From the NCBI RefSeq assembly GCF_000340565.2, contig NZ_CP007203.1, positions 3,204,955 to 3,268,954 on the forward strand: a stretch of 64,000 nt of DNA. Reading direction: 5' to 3'. Shown here piece by piece: positions 36,610 through 47,400 of the stretch. The number at the start of each line of letters is the position of its first letter. Position 1 is the stretch's first letter. The stretch comes from Nodularia spumigena CCY9414 (GTDB taxonomy: Bacteria; Cyanobacteriota; Cyanobacteriia; Cyanobacteriales; Nostocaceae). The position numbers were made by a program, and so were the translations under genes. Below the pieces are notes generated by a model. That model made no database searches. It saw nothing but the letters and a program-made list of their open reading frames with translations, and was not told the origin of the DNA.

Positions 36610-36986
36610 GTGATGAATACAGCAATTTCCCAGTAAATCAAGTAAACATCTTAATTTTAGAACTCTTGTGGGGGTGGGTATCTTTGCCCTCCCTTCTCTA
36701 CATTTTCAGTATAAGTAGGTCGGCGTAAATAAAGTTAACTAGCTAGGGTCGTCATTGGTCATTTGTCATTGGTCATTAGTAAGGGTTTAAGTCCTGTTTA
36801 CGAGTCGTAACATAGTTTGGTTTATTCATGCTTACCTACTTATCTAATAAATTCACAATCAGATAAAAACATTTAACATTGAAATCATCATTTTAATTAC
36901 ATATATTATTCATGGGATTAATTATATCTATTTAATATTCCCGTGAACACAATATTTATACTTTCAAATTTGGAGAATTATTGTTG
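36610..36986. other. gap with heptamer repeat before the NGNW protein
   Basis: Contains AACTCTTGTGGGGGTGGGTATCTT-type sequence (36660-36685), the inverted relative of the 31-bp tandem unit at 60962. It also has a GTCATTG/GTCATTT heptamer array (36749-36781). The rest is AT-rich, with GGAGAATT before the next start. Confidence 0.6.
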
Positions 36987-38102
36987 ATGGAACTAGATGC
37001 TATCAACTCGGTTAATGGTGAGGAAAATACTTCAATTAGTGATGATTCGGCTCTAGGACCGCCTTTTGAGGGACTAGATGCAGTTTTAGCTGAGAATTTA
37101 CATTTAAGAGACACTAATAATCTCTCTGGGATGAATGGAGGAAACACTCCTGTACTAGATACCGTTATTGATCCGTTCGCAGGCGATGTTAGCGGTCAAC
37201 TTAATGAATTAATTTTTGGTCGCTTGGATTTAATTCAGAGTCAAAACTCCTTCGATGGCGTTGATAACGCCTTTGTTGGTGGCGGTAGTAACTCATTTCC
37301 AGTTGGCAATGGTAACAGAAACTTTGGTAGTGATAACGCAACTATTGGTAATTCTAACTCAGACTATGGTAGTGATAGCGCCACTATTGGTAATGGTAAT
37401 TGGAACTTTAATGATAATAATGTAACTATTGGTAATGGTAACTGGCTATTCGCAAGTGACAATACAACCCTTGGTAATGGTAACTGGTATTGGGATGATG
37501 GCAGTAACAATGCAACTCTAGGTAATGGGAATTGGCAGTTTAATAGTGACAATTCAACTATTGGTAATGGTAACTGGGGGTTTGGTAATAATAATACAAC
37601 TCTTGGTAATGGTAACTGGGGGTTTGGTAATAATAATACAACTATTGGCAATGGTAACTGGGACTTTGGTAATAACAACACAATTATTGGGAACGGGAAA
37701 TGGATCTTTGACGATAACAATATAGTGGTTGGTGATTACAAAATTCCCCAGGATTCAGAGTTAATTCCCCCAGAATTTCAGGGTGATGTTGATAGCTTAA
37801 TTAACTCTCTTATCGGCAGTATGGGTGAAAAGTTTCTGCCGTTAACAGGAGATTTGGGCGGATCGGAGACAGAAACCTTTAATCGGCTGATTCTTTCTCA
37901 AAACAATGGTAATATGTCTACAGATGTTGAGGAGTTTTTGGCTTTACTCAATGAGATTCAAACCAATGCGATCGCTTACCAGCATTGGCAAAAGCCTGAG
38001 CCTGTCCCAGAATCTGCATCTTCAGTGTCACTGGTAGTAGTTGGACTCGTCTATTTGCTATTGTCGAAATTCAAACAAGGATTTTGCCGCCAACCAAGGT
38101 AA
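36987..38102 (+). CDS. 14-residue NGNW-repeat protein with PEP-CTERM-like tail
   Basis: A 371-residue protein. After an acidic N-terminus without a signal peptide, residues about 104-250 consist of ten 14-residue units (one is 16) of the form TIGNGNW-F-NNN. This pattern should form a beta-solenoid, with Asn ladders. The C-terminus has VPESASSVSLVVVGLVYLL followed by Lys/Arg, close to a PEP-CTERM sorting signal (motif, membrane helix, basic end). It therefore may be exported and anchored or processed by an exosortase system, although the lack of a signal peptide is at odds with that. I do not know a named family. ATG at 36987 is chosen over an upstream TTG. Confidence 0.65.
   Translation: MELDAINSVNGEENTSISDDSALGPPFEGLDAVLAENLHLRDTNNLSGMNGGNTPVLDTVIDPFAGDVSGQLNELIFGRLDLIQSQNSFDGVDNAFVGGGSNSFPVGNGNRNFGSDNATIGNSNSDYGSDSATIGNGNWNFNDNNVTIGNGNWLFASDNTTLGNGNWYWDDGSNNATLGNGNWQFNSDNSTIGNGNWGFGNNNTTLGNGNWGFGNNNTTIGNGNWDFGNNNTIIGNGKWIFDDNNIVVGDYKIPQDSELIPPEFQGDVDSLINSLIGSMGEKFLPLTGDLGGSETETFNRLILSQNNGNMSTDVEEFLALLNEIQTNAIAYQHWQKPEPVPESASSVSLVVVGLVYLLLSKFKQGFCRQPR
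37297..37735 (+). repeat. 42-bp coding repeats (NGNW)
   Basis: About ten tandem 42-base units (GGTAATGGTAACTGG core) encode the solenoid of the preceding protein. Central units at 37560-37680 are the most alike, pointing to recent expansion or conversion. Confidence 0.85.
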
Positions 38103-38690
38103 GCAATTAAATTTTTACAGGCAAATCTTTGTAGATTGATCAATTAAACAAAATAAAATTTAACAACTCTGCATTTTTTGTAGAGTTTTATTAATTATTG
38201 TCCGGGAATTCTCAGGAAGCTATTTGCTAGATAAATTATACTTTACAATTGTAAAATTTAGGTGAAATATTTAAGGCTTCTGAAGTTCAATCAAAGCCTC
38301 AAAAATATCTCGGCTCTACCTATGATATATTATTTATTTAAAGTAAGATCAGGATTTATACGGTTATATTTCCGTGTGTAAATGCTTAAAATAATATAAT
38401 AGATAACTCAATATTAAACCCATATTAATGGGAGCGTAGACTAAGCTGAGAGGAAATTAAGCATTCAACTACTCCTCTACCAGCGCTACTTTTGTTGTCT
38501 TCCTACTTTCATTAGTCTTGCCAATCTTAATTAAGGAGCGCTATCAATTACTACATAAAGAATAAATCGGCTACTATCTGAATTAGTGTGCAAAATTTAT
38601 TTGTAATTATTGAAATGCTTGCCAACTGCTATCGCTATATAGCTAAGTTGGATATTTAAAGGGCTGACTTGTTAATTAAAGGAACAAAGT
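38103..38690. other. 590-base leader region before the chemotaxis operon
   Basis: Apart from the terminator at 38165 there is no supported gene. The long AT-rich stretch probably carries the promoter and a long 5' leader of the chemotaxis-like operon; AAAGGAACAAAGT is the ribosome site of the first gene. Confidence 0.5.
38165..38187 (+). terminator. terminator after the NGNW-repeat gene
   Basis: AACTCTGCA / TGTAGAGTT with a T6 loop, followed by TTATT, about 60 bases after the stop. Confidence 0.6.
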
Positions 38691-39989
38691 ATGACCCACC
38701 CGGAAGTCATGAAATCAAATAATATACTTCATGAGTTTAAAACTTGTACTGAACTGCAATACAATGGCTATTTAAATATAAAAAGTCCCAAGGGAAACCA
38801 ATGGACTTTTTACTATCGTCTAGGACGGATAGTTTGGGCTACAGGAGGAACCCATCCTTTCCGGCGTTGGCGGCGAAATATGGCTCAATACTGCCCCCAC
38901 ATTGATGTAGAACAGTTAAATTTACGTAAAGAAGACATAGAAATCAATTACTGGGATTATCGCATCCTGGAAATTTTGTATAAAAGGCAAAAAATTGAAC
39001 GAGAACAAATTCACTCTTTTGTAGAAAGCACAATAGCAGAACTGTTGTTTGATTTAGCGCAACAAACCAATTTTGTGTCTGCAACTTGCGAGCGCAGTCA
39101 GGAAGTTATCCTAGAAACACCAATGAGTTTCACGAGTGCAAATGTCTCTATGAAACAGATGCAAGATGCGTGGAAAACTTGGTCGGAAGCTGGTTTGACT
39201 AATTTTTCTCCCGACTTAGCGCCAATTCTGCGGAAACCAGAACAACTCCAGCAGCAGGTAAGTCCATCTGTCTATAAAAACTTTGTAAATTTGATCAACG
39301 GTAAATACACTCTGCGAGATTTAGCCGCCAAAATGAAGCAGAGTCTTGTCGCTGTCACCCGTTCATTGCTTTCTTATATTCTCAAAGGCATTATTGAACT
39401 GGTAGAAGTACCTGATTTGCCTTTCTCCTTTACAGCAGTTAAAAACAATAGTAATGCCAGGAAACCTACCCAATCAAATGCACCATTGGTAGCTTGCGTA
39501 GATGATAGCCCACAGGTTTGTAAGATCCTAGAGGAAATTATTATCTCACACGGACTAAGATTTATCAAGATTCAAGATGCTGTACAAGCTTTACCAACCT
39601 TGATTCAAAATAAGCCAGACCTGATTTTTTTAGATTTAATTATGCCTGTTGCTAATGGTTATGAAATTTGTACTCAGTTGCGGCGAATTTCAGCCTTCAC
39701 CAATACACCTGTGATTATCTTAACGGGAAACGATGGTCTTTTGGATCGAGTCCGCTCTAAGGTGGTCGGTGCTACAGATTTTATGACTAAACCCGTAGCA
39801 GCAGATAAAGTTATGAGTGTAGTTCGTAAGTATTTACCTGTACAGGCTCAACGTCAGGTGAAAAGGACAGTAGCTAAATCTCAAACTGAATCTCAAACTC
39901 AATCTCAATCTAAATCTCAAACTCAACCTCAACCTAAATCTCAATCTCAATCTCAATTAAAGGTTTGTCATTCAAGCCTTGACTCTTAG
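38691..39989 (+). CDS. hmpA: PatA-like response regulator (PATAN + REC), HmpA type
   Basis: A 432-residue protein. The PATAN/DUF4388-like domain covers about 10-245 (LQYNGYLNIKSPKGNQWTFYYRLGRIVWATGG). The receiver domain covers about 266-390, with the DD pair at 271-272, the phosphoacceptor D315 in LIFLDLIMP and the conserved Lys in FMTKPV. The last 35 residues are Gln/Ser/Lys repeats encoded by a CAATCT-type array. PATAN-REC proteins feed signals from CheA-type kinases to motility or patterning targets. It is the first of five genes matching hmpA-E of Nostoc punctiforme, which controls hormogonium development and gliding. Confidence 0.85.
   Translation: MTHPEVMKSNNILHEFKTCTELQYNGYLNIKSPKGNQWTFYYRLGRIVWATGGTHPFRRWRRNMAQYCPHIDVEQLNLRKEDIEINYWDYRILEILYKRQKIEREQIHSFVESTIAELLFDLAQQTNFVSATCERSQEVILETPMSFTSANVSMKQMQDAWKTWSEAGLTNFSPDLAPILRKPEQLQQQVSPSVYKNFVNLINGKYTLRDLAAKMKQSLVAVTRSLLSYILKGIIELVEVPDLPFSFTAVKNNSNARKPTQSNAPLVACVDDSPQVCKILEEIIISHGLRFIKIQDAVQALPTLIQNKPDLIFLDLIMPVANGYEICTQLRRISAFTNTPVIILTGNDGLLDRVRSKVVGATDFMTKPVAADKVMSVVRKYLPVQAQRQVKRTVAKSQTESQTQSQSKSQTQPQPKSQSQSQLKVCHSSLDS
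39880..39960 (+). repeat. CTCAAT/CTAAAT hexamer array at the hmpA 3' end
   Basis: Repeated TCTCAAACT/TCTCAATCT/TCTAAATCT units encode the Ser-Gln-rich tail (SQTESQTQSQSKSQTQ). It is in frame, so tail length can vary by slippage without loss of the protein. Confidence 0.7.
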
Positions 39990-40309
39990 TATTTGTTCGG
40001 GAGATTAATAATCAAAATTCAGTTGTAGAACTTTCTTTATGACTCAGAGCAATTCTACCGCACAGATATTATATTTTTAACAGCTTTGGGTTTTGTGAAT
40101 TTCGCCTTAAGGGTTAATGGGGTTAATCACATAGTATTTGTAGATTCCATACATTAAAGGGATGATTTATCAAGGATAATATTTTCTCTGATCAAATATA
40201 AAAATCATCAAGCAAAATTCCATAGAATTGCAACTTCCTATTGGTATAATTTGGACACATACTTGAGTTTTGTGTTTTCATTCTGAGAATAACTTTAAAG
40301 GTAATTTCC
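39990..40309. other. hmpA-hmpB gap
   Basis: About 320 bases of AT-rich DNA without a gene. The only feature I can point to is an extended -10 box close to its right end (next entry). Confidence 0.5.
40242..40250 (+). promoter_or_regulatory. possible extended -10 promoter for hmpB-E
   Basis: TTGGTATAAT (TGn plus TATAAT) lies 60 bases before the next gene, with no good -35. The unusually long gap after hmpA makes a second promoter plausible. Confidence 0.35.
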
Positions 40310-40672
40310 ATGAATACTGTTTTAGTCGTTGAAGATGGTTTGACTGATATGGAAATCATCAGCCGTTACTTACAGCAAGCCGGATACTATGTGATTAGTG
40401 CTACTAGCAGTGAAGAGGTTCAGGACAAAATAGACCGCAATAAGCCGGATCTGATATTTCTGGATGTAATTTTACCAGGTAAAAGCGGATTTGAAATTTG
40501 CCGAGAATTGAAAAATAACCCCGATACTAGCAAAATACCTATAGTTTTTTGCTCAACTAAAAATAGCGATGTCGATAAAATTTGGGGAAATATGTTGGGT
40601 GCTGAAGCTTATCTTGCTAAACCTATAAATCCAGAGGAATTAGTAGTTACTCTCAAGAAATTACTGAAGTGA
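40310..40672 (+). CDS. hmpB: CheY-like response regulator, HmpB type
   Basis: A single receiver domain of 120 residues. The acidic pocket is VVEDG (E8, D9), the phosphoacceptor is D52 in LIFLDVILPG, the Thr/Ser switch is in VFCSTKN and the Lys is in YLAKPIN. There is no output domain, so it acts by protein contact, probably as a phosphate acceptor of the CheA-type kinase encoded downstream. The ATG follows TAAAGGTAATTTCC. Confidence 0.92.
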   Translation: MNTVLVVEDGLTDMEIISRYLQQAGYYVISATSSEEVQDKIDRNKPDLIFLDVILPGKSGFEICRELKNNPDTSKIPIVFCSTKNSDVDKIWGNMLGAEAYLAKPINPEELVVTLKKLLK

Positions 40673-40832
40673 AACTGGAGTATGTGTTCCTGATTTTCGA
40701 TTAACTTACTCATAGTTTCTGAATGCTACTACAAGCCCCGACATTTATCTGTTGTATGAATCGAAAATACCAAATCTAAAATCTAAAATTGTCTGACTCA
40801 AATTCATCATCTATATTAAAGGAAAATTAACT

Positions 40833-41306
40833 TTGGAGAACAAGGAAAAATTTTTAAGTTTGAACTTGGGTACAAGAGATACAGCAGTAATTTCTTTACA
40901 CCAAATTACAGAGGTGTTTCAAGTATCCTTGGCTGATATATGTGGCGTTCCCCAAATGCCAAGTTGCGTTTTGGGTATCTATAACTGGCGCGGCGAGATG
41001 CTTTGGTTAGTCGATTTAGAGGAAATGCTGGGTTATCCACCAGTTTTGCAAGGAGCAAATTTTCTCTCCAATTTGATGGCGATTGTGCTGGAAAGGGAGG
41101 GTAAATATTTAGGTTTATTGGTGCGGTCTCTCATGGATATTGAATCGCTAGATACTAATCAAATTAAACCTGCATCTGCGGAATTATTTTATCCAGCCAT
41201 GTCACCTTTCTTGAAAGGATACTTTATTAATAGTGCGGAAGAGATGATCTTAAATTTGGATGCTACGGCGATTATTCAATCTCCTCTCTGGGCTATTAAG
41301 AATTAA
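40833..41306 (+). CDS. hmpC: CheW-like adaptor, HmpC type
   Basis: A CheW-fold protein of 157 residues that should bridge the chemoreceptor and the kinase. The pattern is typical: ISLHQITEVFQVSLADICGVPQMPSCVLGIYNWRGEMLWLVDLEEMLG, then LVRSLMDIESLD. It starts at TTG with AAAGGAAA eight bases ahead; no ATG is nearby. A copy of the AATCTAAAATC dispersed repeat lies in the gap before it (about 40768-40790). Confidence 0.9.
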   Translation: MENKEKFLSLNLGTRDTAVISLHQITEVFQVSLADICGVPQMPSCVLGIYNWRGEMLWLVDLEEMLGYPPVLQGANFLSNLMAIVLEREGKYLGLLVRSLMDIESLDTNQIKPASAELFYPAMSPFLKGYFINSAEEMILNLDATAIIQSPLWAIKN

Positions 41307-41356
41307 TAGGAATATTATTTGCTGAGGAATATTAACAATTTTTGAGGGCTTTTACT

Positions 41357-44125
41357 ATGACAGTTGCATATGATAACAACCAGGAAAATGAGCAGAACAT
41401 GAATGATTTACAAGAGTTAGAAAATCATAATGGTGGTACTCATATAGCCAATATTATGAGCGATTCTATATCTGAATTAAATGCAGTTTCTCAGGAATTT
41501 AAAAATTGGCGGCGACAGTTGCAAGAAATTACAACTCGGATGCGTCAAGCCTCAGATATGGATACGCTATTTCAAGTGACTGTGGCACAACTGAGGGCGA
41601 AAATTGCTTGCGATCGCGCGTTGATTTATCGCTTTACTTCTCTGGAGTCTGGTACGGTTTTATCAGAATCTAGAACCAGAGGTTGGACACCGACTCTGAG
41701 TGAAAATCTTCCAGGGATTCTTTTTGGTTTATATACCAGTGAAGACTATTTAGAACCTGTCGCAATTAATGATATTAATCAGGTACAGCTGACACCTTAT
41801 CAAAAGCAACTTTTAGAAAAATTTCAAGTCCAATCTCTTTTGAGTGTCCCCATTGTAGTAGGGGGTAAAGTTTGGGGCTTATTAGCAATCAATAATTGTG
41901 CTTTAGCCCGCCAATGGCAAGAGTCCGAAACTACCCTATTATCTCAAATTAGCACAGAACTTATCTACAGGTTGCAAAGCTTTGAATTCCAAAAAGAAAT
42001 ACAACAGCAAACATTAGCAAAGAAATCTGTCGCCAAAGTCATCGATAAGATTTTGCGAGTATCAAACCTGGAGCAAATTTTTAACACAACTACTCAAGAA
42101 ATTCGCCAATTATTACGATGCGATCGCGTCGGTGTTTACCGCTTCCAACCTGATTGGAGTGGACAGTTTATCGCTGAGTCAGTGGGTGAAGGTTGGATAA
42201 AAATGGTGACACCAGATTTCAAAATGGTCTGGGAAGATTCACACTTACAAGAAACCAAAGGCGGACGTTATGCTAAGGGTGAAAGCTTTGCCGTCAATGA
42301 TATCTATGAAATGGATCATGCTCAATGCCACATTGATATTTTAGAACAATTTCAAATGAAAGCCTATATGATTGTTCCGATTTTTGCTGGGGAACAATTG
42401 TGGGGTTTATTGGCAGCTTATCAAAATTCTGGCCCTCGTGAATGGCAATCCTGGCAAGTCAGCTTTTTGACTCAGATTGGTTTGCAATTTGGTGTAGCTA
42501 TTTCCCAAGGTGAATATCTAGAACAAGTACAGTTCAAATCTGACCAATTAGTTCAAATTGCTGCTCAAGAAAAGGCTCTGACAAAGATAGTTAACCGCAT
42601 TCGCCAATCCTTAGATGTAGACGAGATTTTCAAAACAGCTACTCAAGAAGTCCGCCAATTACTAAGATGCGATCGCGTCGCAGTTTATCGCTTCAGTCCT
42701 GATTGGGGTGGTGAATTTGTAGCTGAGTCAGTAGGTCATAATTGGGTAAAACTGGTAGGTATTGATATCAAAACCGTTTGGGATGATAGCCACTTACAAG
42801 AAACTCAAGGAGGTCGATATGCCAAAGGTGAAAGCTTTGTTGCTAAGGATATCTATAAAGTAGATCATTCTCCTTGCCACATTGAAATTTTAGAGCAATT
42901 TGAAATCAAAGCTTATGTCATAGTTCCTATATTCTCTGGAGAACAATTGTGGGGCTTGTTCGCAGCTTATCAAAATTCGGGACCTCGTGATTGGGAAGAA
43001 ACCGAAGCCACCTTGTTAGCACGCATGGGCGACCAACTAGGGTTAGCATTACAACAAACTGAATATTTGCAACAACTACAGACACAATCAGCACAACTAG
43101 CAGAAGCCGCAGCACGAGAAAAAGCCGCCAAAGAATTACTGCAACAACGATCTATTCAACTGCTCACAGCCGTCAGACCAGCCTTGGATGGAGATTTAAC
43201 AGTCCGCGCCCCAGTGACCGAAGATGAACTAGGTACAATTGCAGATGCCTATAACAATACATTGCAAGCACTGCGGCAAATTGTTATCCAAGTACAAACC
43301 ACTTCCCAAAAAGTAGCCCAAACTTCCAGTAATAGTGATGCTTCACTGGCGGGACTGACAAATCTCGCCAAACAACAATCTGAAGAAATTACCACAGCCC
43401 TAGACGATATTCAACACATGGTAGACTCTACCAAAGCTGTGGTAACTAATGCCGATTTGGTGCAGGTGGCGCTGCAAAAAGCTAACCAAACCGTAGAGTC
43501 AGGCGATGCAGCAATGAACCAAACTGTCAAGGCCATCCAAGGAATTCGTGAAACCGTCGCCCAAACCAGTAAAAAAATTAAACGCCTCAGCGAATCTTCG
43601 CAAAAAATCTCCAAAGTGGTGAATTTAATCAGCAATTTCGCCACCCAGACAAACGTACTGGCTTTGAATGCAGCCATTGAAGCCACTCGTGCTGGTGAAT
43701 ATGGTAAAGGATTTGCAGTTGTAGCCGATGAAGTTCGTTCCTTATCTCGCCAATCAGCCGCAGCAACAATTGAAATTGAAAAATTAGTTCAGGAGATTCA
43801 AGCAGAAACTGGCGAAGTATCAGTAGCAATGGAAACAGGGATTCAGCAGGTGGTGGAAGGGACAAACTTTGTCGGTGAAACCCGGCAAAACTTGAACGCC
43901 ATTGTTTCTGCAACTGCCGAAATCAGCCTGCTAATCCAGCGAATTACCGCAGCTACCCAAGAACAAATGGGTCAATCTGTAACGGTAACAGCATCAATGC
44001 AAGATGTGGCAGAAATTGCTAACAAGACTTTTACCGAATCTCAAGAAATTGCTACTGTCCTGCAAGATTTATCAGGAATGGCACAAGGGTTATTAGCAAC
44101 TGCTAGTAAGTTTAAAGTCAATTAA
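41357..44125 (+). CDS. hmpD: soluble GAF-HAMP chemoreceptor, HmpD type
   Basis: A methyl-accepting chemotaxis protein of 922 residues. It has three GAF domains (about 70-205, 235-390, 415-565), a HAMP-like linker (about 595-655, [19 protein letters not shown]) and a signalling domain with the invariant hairpin [30 protein letters not shown] see no convincing membrane helices, so the receptor is probably cytoplasmic. GAF2 and GAF3 are near-duplicates, and each carries a Cys-His pair (324-325, 507-508) in the position where cyanobacteriochromes attach bilin; GAF1 does not. ATG at 41357 is used instead of an upstream TTG. Confidence 0.9.
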   Translation: MTVAYDNNQENEQNMNDLQELENHNGGTHIANIMSDSISELNAVSQEFKNWRRQLQEITTRMRQASDMDTLFQVTVAQLRAKIACDRALIYRFTSLESGTVLSESRTRGWTPTLSENLPGILFGLYTSEDYLEPVAINDINQVQLTPYQKQLLEKFQVQSLLSVPIVVGGKVWGLLAINNCALARQWQESETTLLSQISTELIYRLQSFEFQKEIQQQTLAKKSVAKVIDKILRVSNLEQIFNTTTQEIRQLLRCDRVGVYRFQPDWSGQFIAESVGEGWIKMVTPDFKMVWEDSHLQETKGGRYAKGESFAVNDIYEMDHAQCHIDILEQFQMKAYMIVPIFAGEQLWGLLAAYQNSGPREWQSWQVSFLTQIGLQFGVAISQGEYLEQVQFKSDQLVQIAAQEKALTKIVNRIRQSLDVDEIFKTATQEVRQLLRCDRVAVYRFSPDWGGEFVAESVGHNWVKLVGIDIKTVWDDSHLQETQGGRYAKGESFVAKDIYKVDHSPCHIEILEQFEIKAYVIVPIFSGEQLWGLFAAYQNSGPRDWEETEATLLARMGDQLGLALQQTEYLQQLQTQSAQLAEAAAREKAAKELLQQRSIQLLTAVRPALDGDLTVRAPVTEDELGTIADAYNNTLQALRQIVIQVQTTSQKVAQTSSNSDASLAGLTNLAKQQSEEITTALDDIQHMVDSTKAVVTNADLVQVALQKANQTVESGDAAMNQTVKAIQGIRETVAQTSKKIKRLSESSQKISKVVNLISNFATQTNVLALNAAIEATRAGEYGKGFAVVADEVRSLSRQSAAATIEIEKLVQEIQAETGEVSVAMETGIQQVVEGTNFVGETRQNLNAIVSATAEISLLIQRITAATQEQMGQSVTVTASMQDVAEIANKTFTESQEIATVLQDLSGMAQGLLATASKFKVN

Positions 44126-44129
44126 TTAA

Positions 44130-44417
44130 TTGGGAGTAGGGAGAAGAAGCAGGGGAGCAGGGAGCAGGGAGCAGGGGGAAAGAAATTTCTCAATCCCGAA
44201 TCCCCACTCCCCAGAAGAGGAACGGGCGCACCGGAGCATCGGAGCAAGGGGGAGTGAGAAATTACTTTAAACTTCCGGTTACTTAACAACCGTTCCTCTT
44301 CTCCCCTGCACCCTGCCCCCTGCACCCGCTCCTCTTCTCCCCTGCACCCTGCCCCCTGCACCCGTTCCTCTTCTCCCCAATCCCTAATCCCCAATCCCCA
44401 ATCCCCAATCCCCAATT
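44130..44417 (+). repeat. composite GC-armed repeat, copy D, between hmpD and hmpE
   Basis: A GGGAGCA array is followed by the 59-base core at 44248-44306, then CCCTGCACCCTGCCC arms and AATCCCC heptamers that end two bases before the hmpE ATG. The core contains AAATTACTTTAAACTTCC and GGTTACTTAACAACCG. No ribosome site remains in front of hmpE. Confidence 0.88.
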
Positions 44418-47400
44418 ATGATTACAGACGCTGAAATTCGCGAACAAGGCTATATGTATTTTCTGGCAGAAGCACCAGATTTATTGCAAATTATTGAGCA
44501 AGAACTGTTTAGCTTATCAGAAGATTTTAGTATTGCTAAAGTTCATAAGTTAATGCGGGCTAGCCATACACTTAAAGGCGGAGCTGCTAACGTTGGGCTA
44601 GAAGTCATTAAGATGATCGCCCATTCTTTAGAAGATGTGTTTAAAGCTCTTTATAATCCAGATGTGGTCATTGATGCTGAACTGCAAACACTCTTATTCC
44701 AAGCTTACGAATGTCTGAGCCTAGCCCTAACTACAGAACTGACAGATATTACTGTTAATAATGAAGAACTTCTGCAAAGAGCGGCTTTGGTTTTTGCTCA
44801 ATTGCAAGAAAAACTCGGTGATGCTTATGGTGATGAAACTCATATCCCCACTTCGGAAGAATTGGGTTTTGATATTGTTAAATCAATTTTTGAATCCGGG
44901 GTAAATCAGCGTTTAGAAAGTATTGCGGAAGCTATTCATAATCCCCCTGATGATGAAGAATTTCACGCCTTTTTAGGTTCTCAGGCTGAGGTGTTTCTGG
45001 GGTTAGCAGAATCCTTAAATTTACCGGGTTTGCAAGAAATTTCCCAAACAATTATGGCAGCACTGCAAGCAAACCCCAGCCAAGTATATCAGATTGCTGA
45101 ACTAGCTCTTGCAGATTTACAGCAGGCTCAAAAAGAAGTTCTAGCAGGCGATCGCACTTGTGGCGGCGCACCTTCGCCAGAGTGGGAAAAACTCACAACT
45201 GTGGTAGATGTAGATGAGGAATTGTCTGAAACTACTGGTAGTTTTATCAGCAATGCCGAAGAATTTTATAATTTTTTAACCGCATCTGGTAATACTAAAA
45301 ATGAGCCGATTAAACCAACAACTGCCAAGTTATATTTAAAAGTAATCTACTATATTTGTGGCTGGTTTAATCACCAAAAGAAAATACCTAAAGATGAACT
45401 TGAGTTATCTTTGCTTATTCCCAAATCAGATGCAGATAACCAAATAAATTATATTACTAATTGGTTGAATGATTTTTTAGATTTTGTCCAAGATGAAGAA
45501 GATAGTCTTAGTCTTGTCCTTTATCGCCACGGTGTAATTTTAATAATTCTGCTAGCAGTTGCTAAATTTGAATATATATCTGATAAATCTGACAGCTATA
45601 CCCTTTTGGTTCACACATTACAAAACCAAATTCGTGCATTAGCAGAAGAATATAAAAATTATCCCCCTGTTAATACTCAAGAAAAAAATTGGCTAGACAG
45701 TCCTAAATTACGAGAATTGCTAGTTTTCCAAGAAATATCAACTCCGGAATTACCGATAAACGATAGCTTGGTAGAGTCAATTTGGGGAGGAGAAGCTGAT
45801 GCAAACATTACTGATGACGAAGTTAATAAATCATTAGCTGTCAGTGAGGAGGTGCTTGCAGATATTCTAGAAACTGACATTGAAGCTATTACTGATGTAG
45901 CTATCCAAAACAACGAACAAATACAAGATAATTCCCAGTCGCCAGAAAGTAAAAATTATCGCAAACCTACATTCATTCGTGTAGATGTAGACAGATTGCA
46001 ACGTCTTAATTATCTAGCAGGGGAATTACTGATTCATCAAAAACGCCGGACATTATATGATGAAAAAATCAAAGAAATATTAGAGCAATTATTACAGCGA
46101 TTTAGCAAACACCAAGGAACTTTAAGTGATTTAAAAGATTTGCCTTTACAGATGCCAAATGTCACATCACCATCTACACAAAAATTTGCATCTGTGAAAT
46201 TTGATTCCCTGGAAATGGATATCTATACAGAATTTCATCTGTCGTTACATGAAGCGATGGAAGAAACTATGCAACTACAAGAAGCTACAGAATCCCTGGA
46301 ATTACTCCTCGGACAAGCGACTCAAATTAGTGATAAAAAACAAAGTTTGGCTTTTAGTATTATAGATAATTTAGTAGAAGCGCGGTTGTCACCTCTAGGG
46401 AATGTCTTCAATCGCTTACCTCAGATGGTGAAAAAACTGGGGAGTGTCTATCACAAACTTGTAGAATTGAAACTCACCGGGACAGAAGTGCTGGTTGATA
46501 AAGCCATTGCGGAAAAGCTTTATGAACCCTTACTACACTTAGTCCGTAATGCTTTTGACCACGGTATTGAATCTCCACAACTTCGAGAAGAACGTGGTAA
46601 ACCAGAAGAAGGATTAATTGAAATTTGCGCCTATCATCAGGGGAGTCAAACTGTGATTGAAGTCCGGGATGATGGACAAGGATTAAATTTTGAGAGTATT
46701 CGCCAGAAAGCTATTAAACTTAATTTTATAGCTGATGATGACCATAGAGGTTATTTTTCTCATTCTGATCAATCCGAATTGTTGGATTTGATGTTTTTTC
46801 CGGGTTTGTCCACTGCGGATCAGGTGAATGAAGTTTCTGGCCGGGGTATGGGGTTAGATATTGTGCGTTCTCAGTTACAAGCACTCAATGGCTCTATTTC
46901 AGTGCAATCTTTGCCTAACCAAGGGACAAGTTTTATCCTCAAAATACCTTTTTCTATGACTACTGATACATTAATGTTAGTCCAGGCTGGAGGGGTTGTT
47001 TATGCCCTACTTTTGGACAGTATTGAAAAAATCTTGATTCCTTCGACTCAGCATATCAGGGATTTTGAAGGCAAGAGAGTTTTACATTGGAATGCAGATG
47101 ACAATGAAACTGTAGTCAACCTGTATAAATTGTCTGAGTTGATTGACTATCAAGGTTCATTATTCAATGGTGCTAGTTTAATAGACAATACATCAATTAC
47201 CCATGAAGTCGGAGTCATGAAAAATCCGGTGCTGCTACTACGGCGAAATCAGGGCGTTTTTGGTTTAGAAGTTGATCAAATAATTGGTGAACAAGAATTA
47301 GTGATTAGACCTTTAGGAAATGCGATCGCTCCCCCAAAATATGTTTATGGTTGTAGTAGTTTAGCCAACGGTAATCTGATTTTAGTAATTGACGGTACAC

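Noticed and set aside
37364-37725. Leu/Pro-rich frames antisense and shifted within the NGNW repeats
   Set aside because: Shadow frames created by the 42-base periodicity of the real gene.
44122-44415. Open frame on the minus strand in the hmpD-hmpE gap
   Set aside because: Gly/Glu-rich translation of the repeat element, no gene character.
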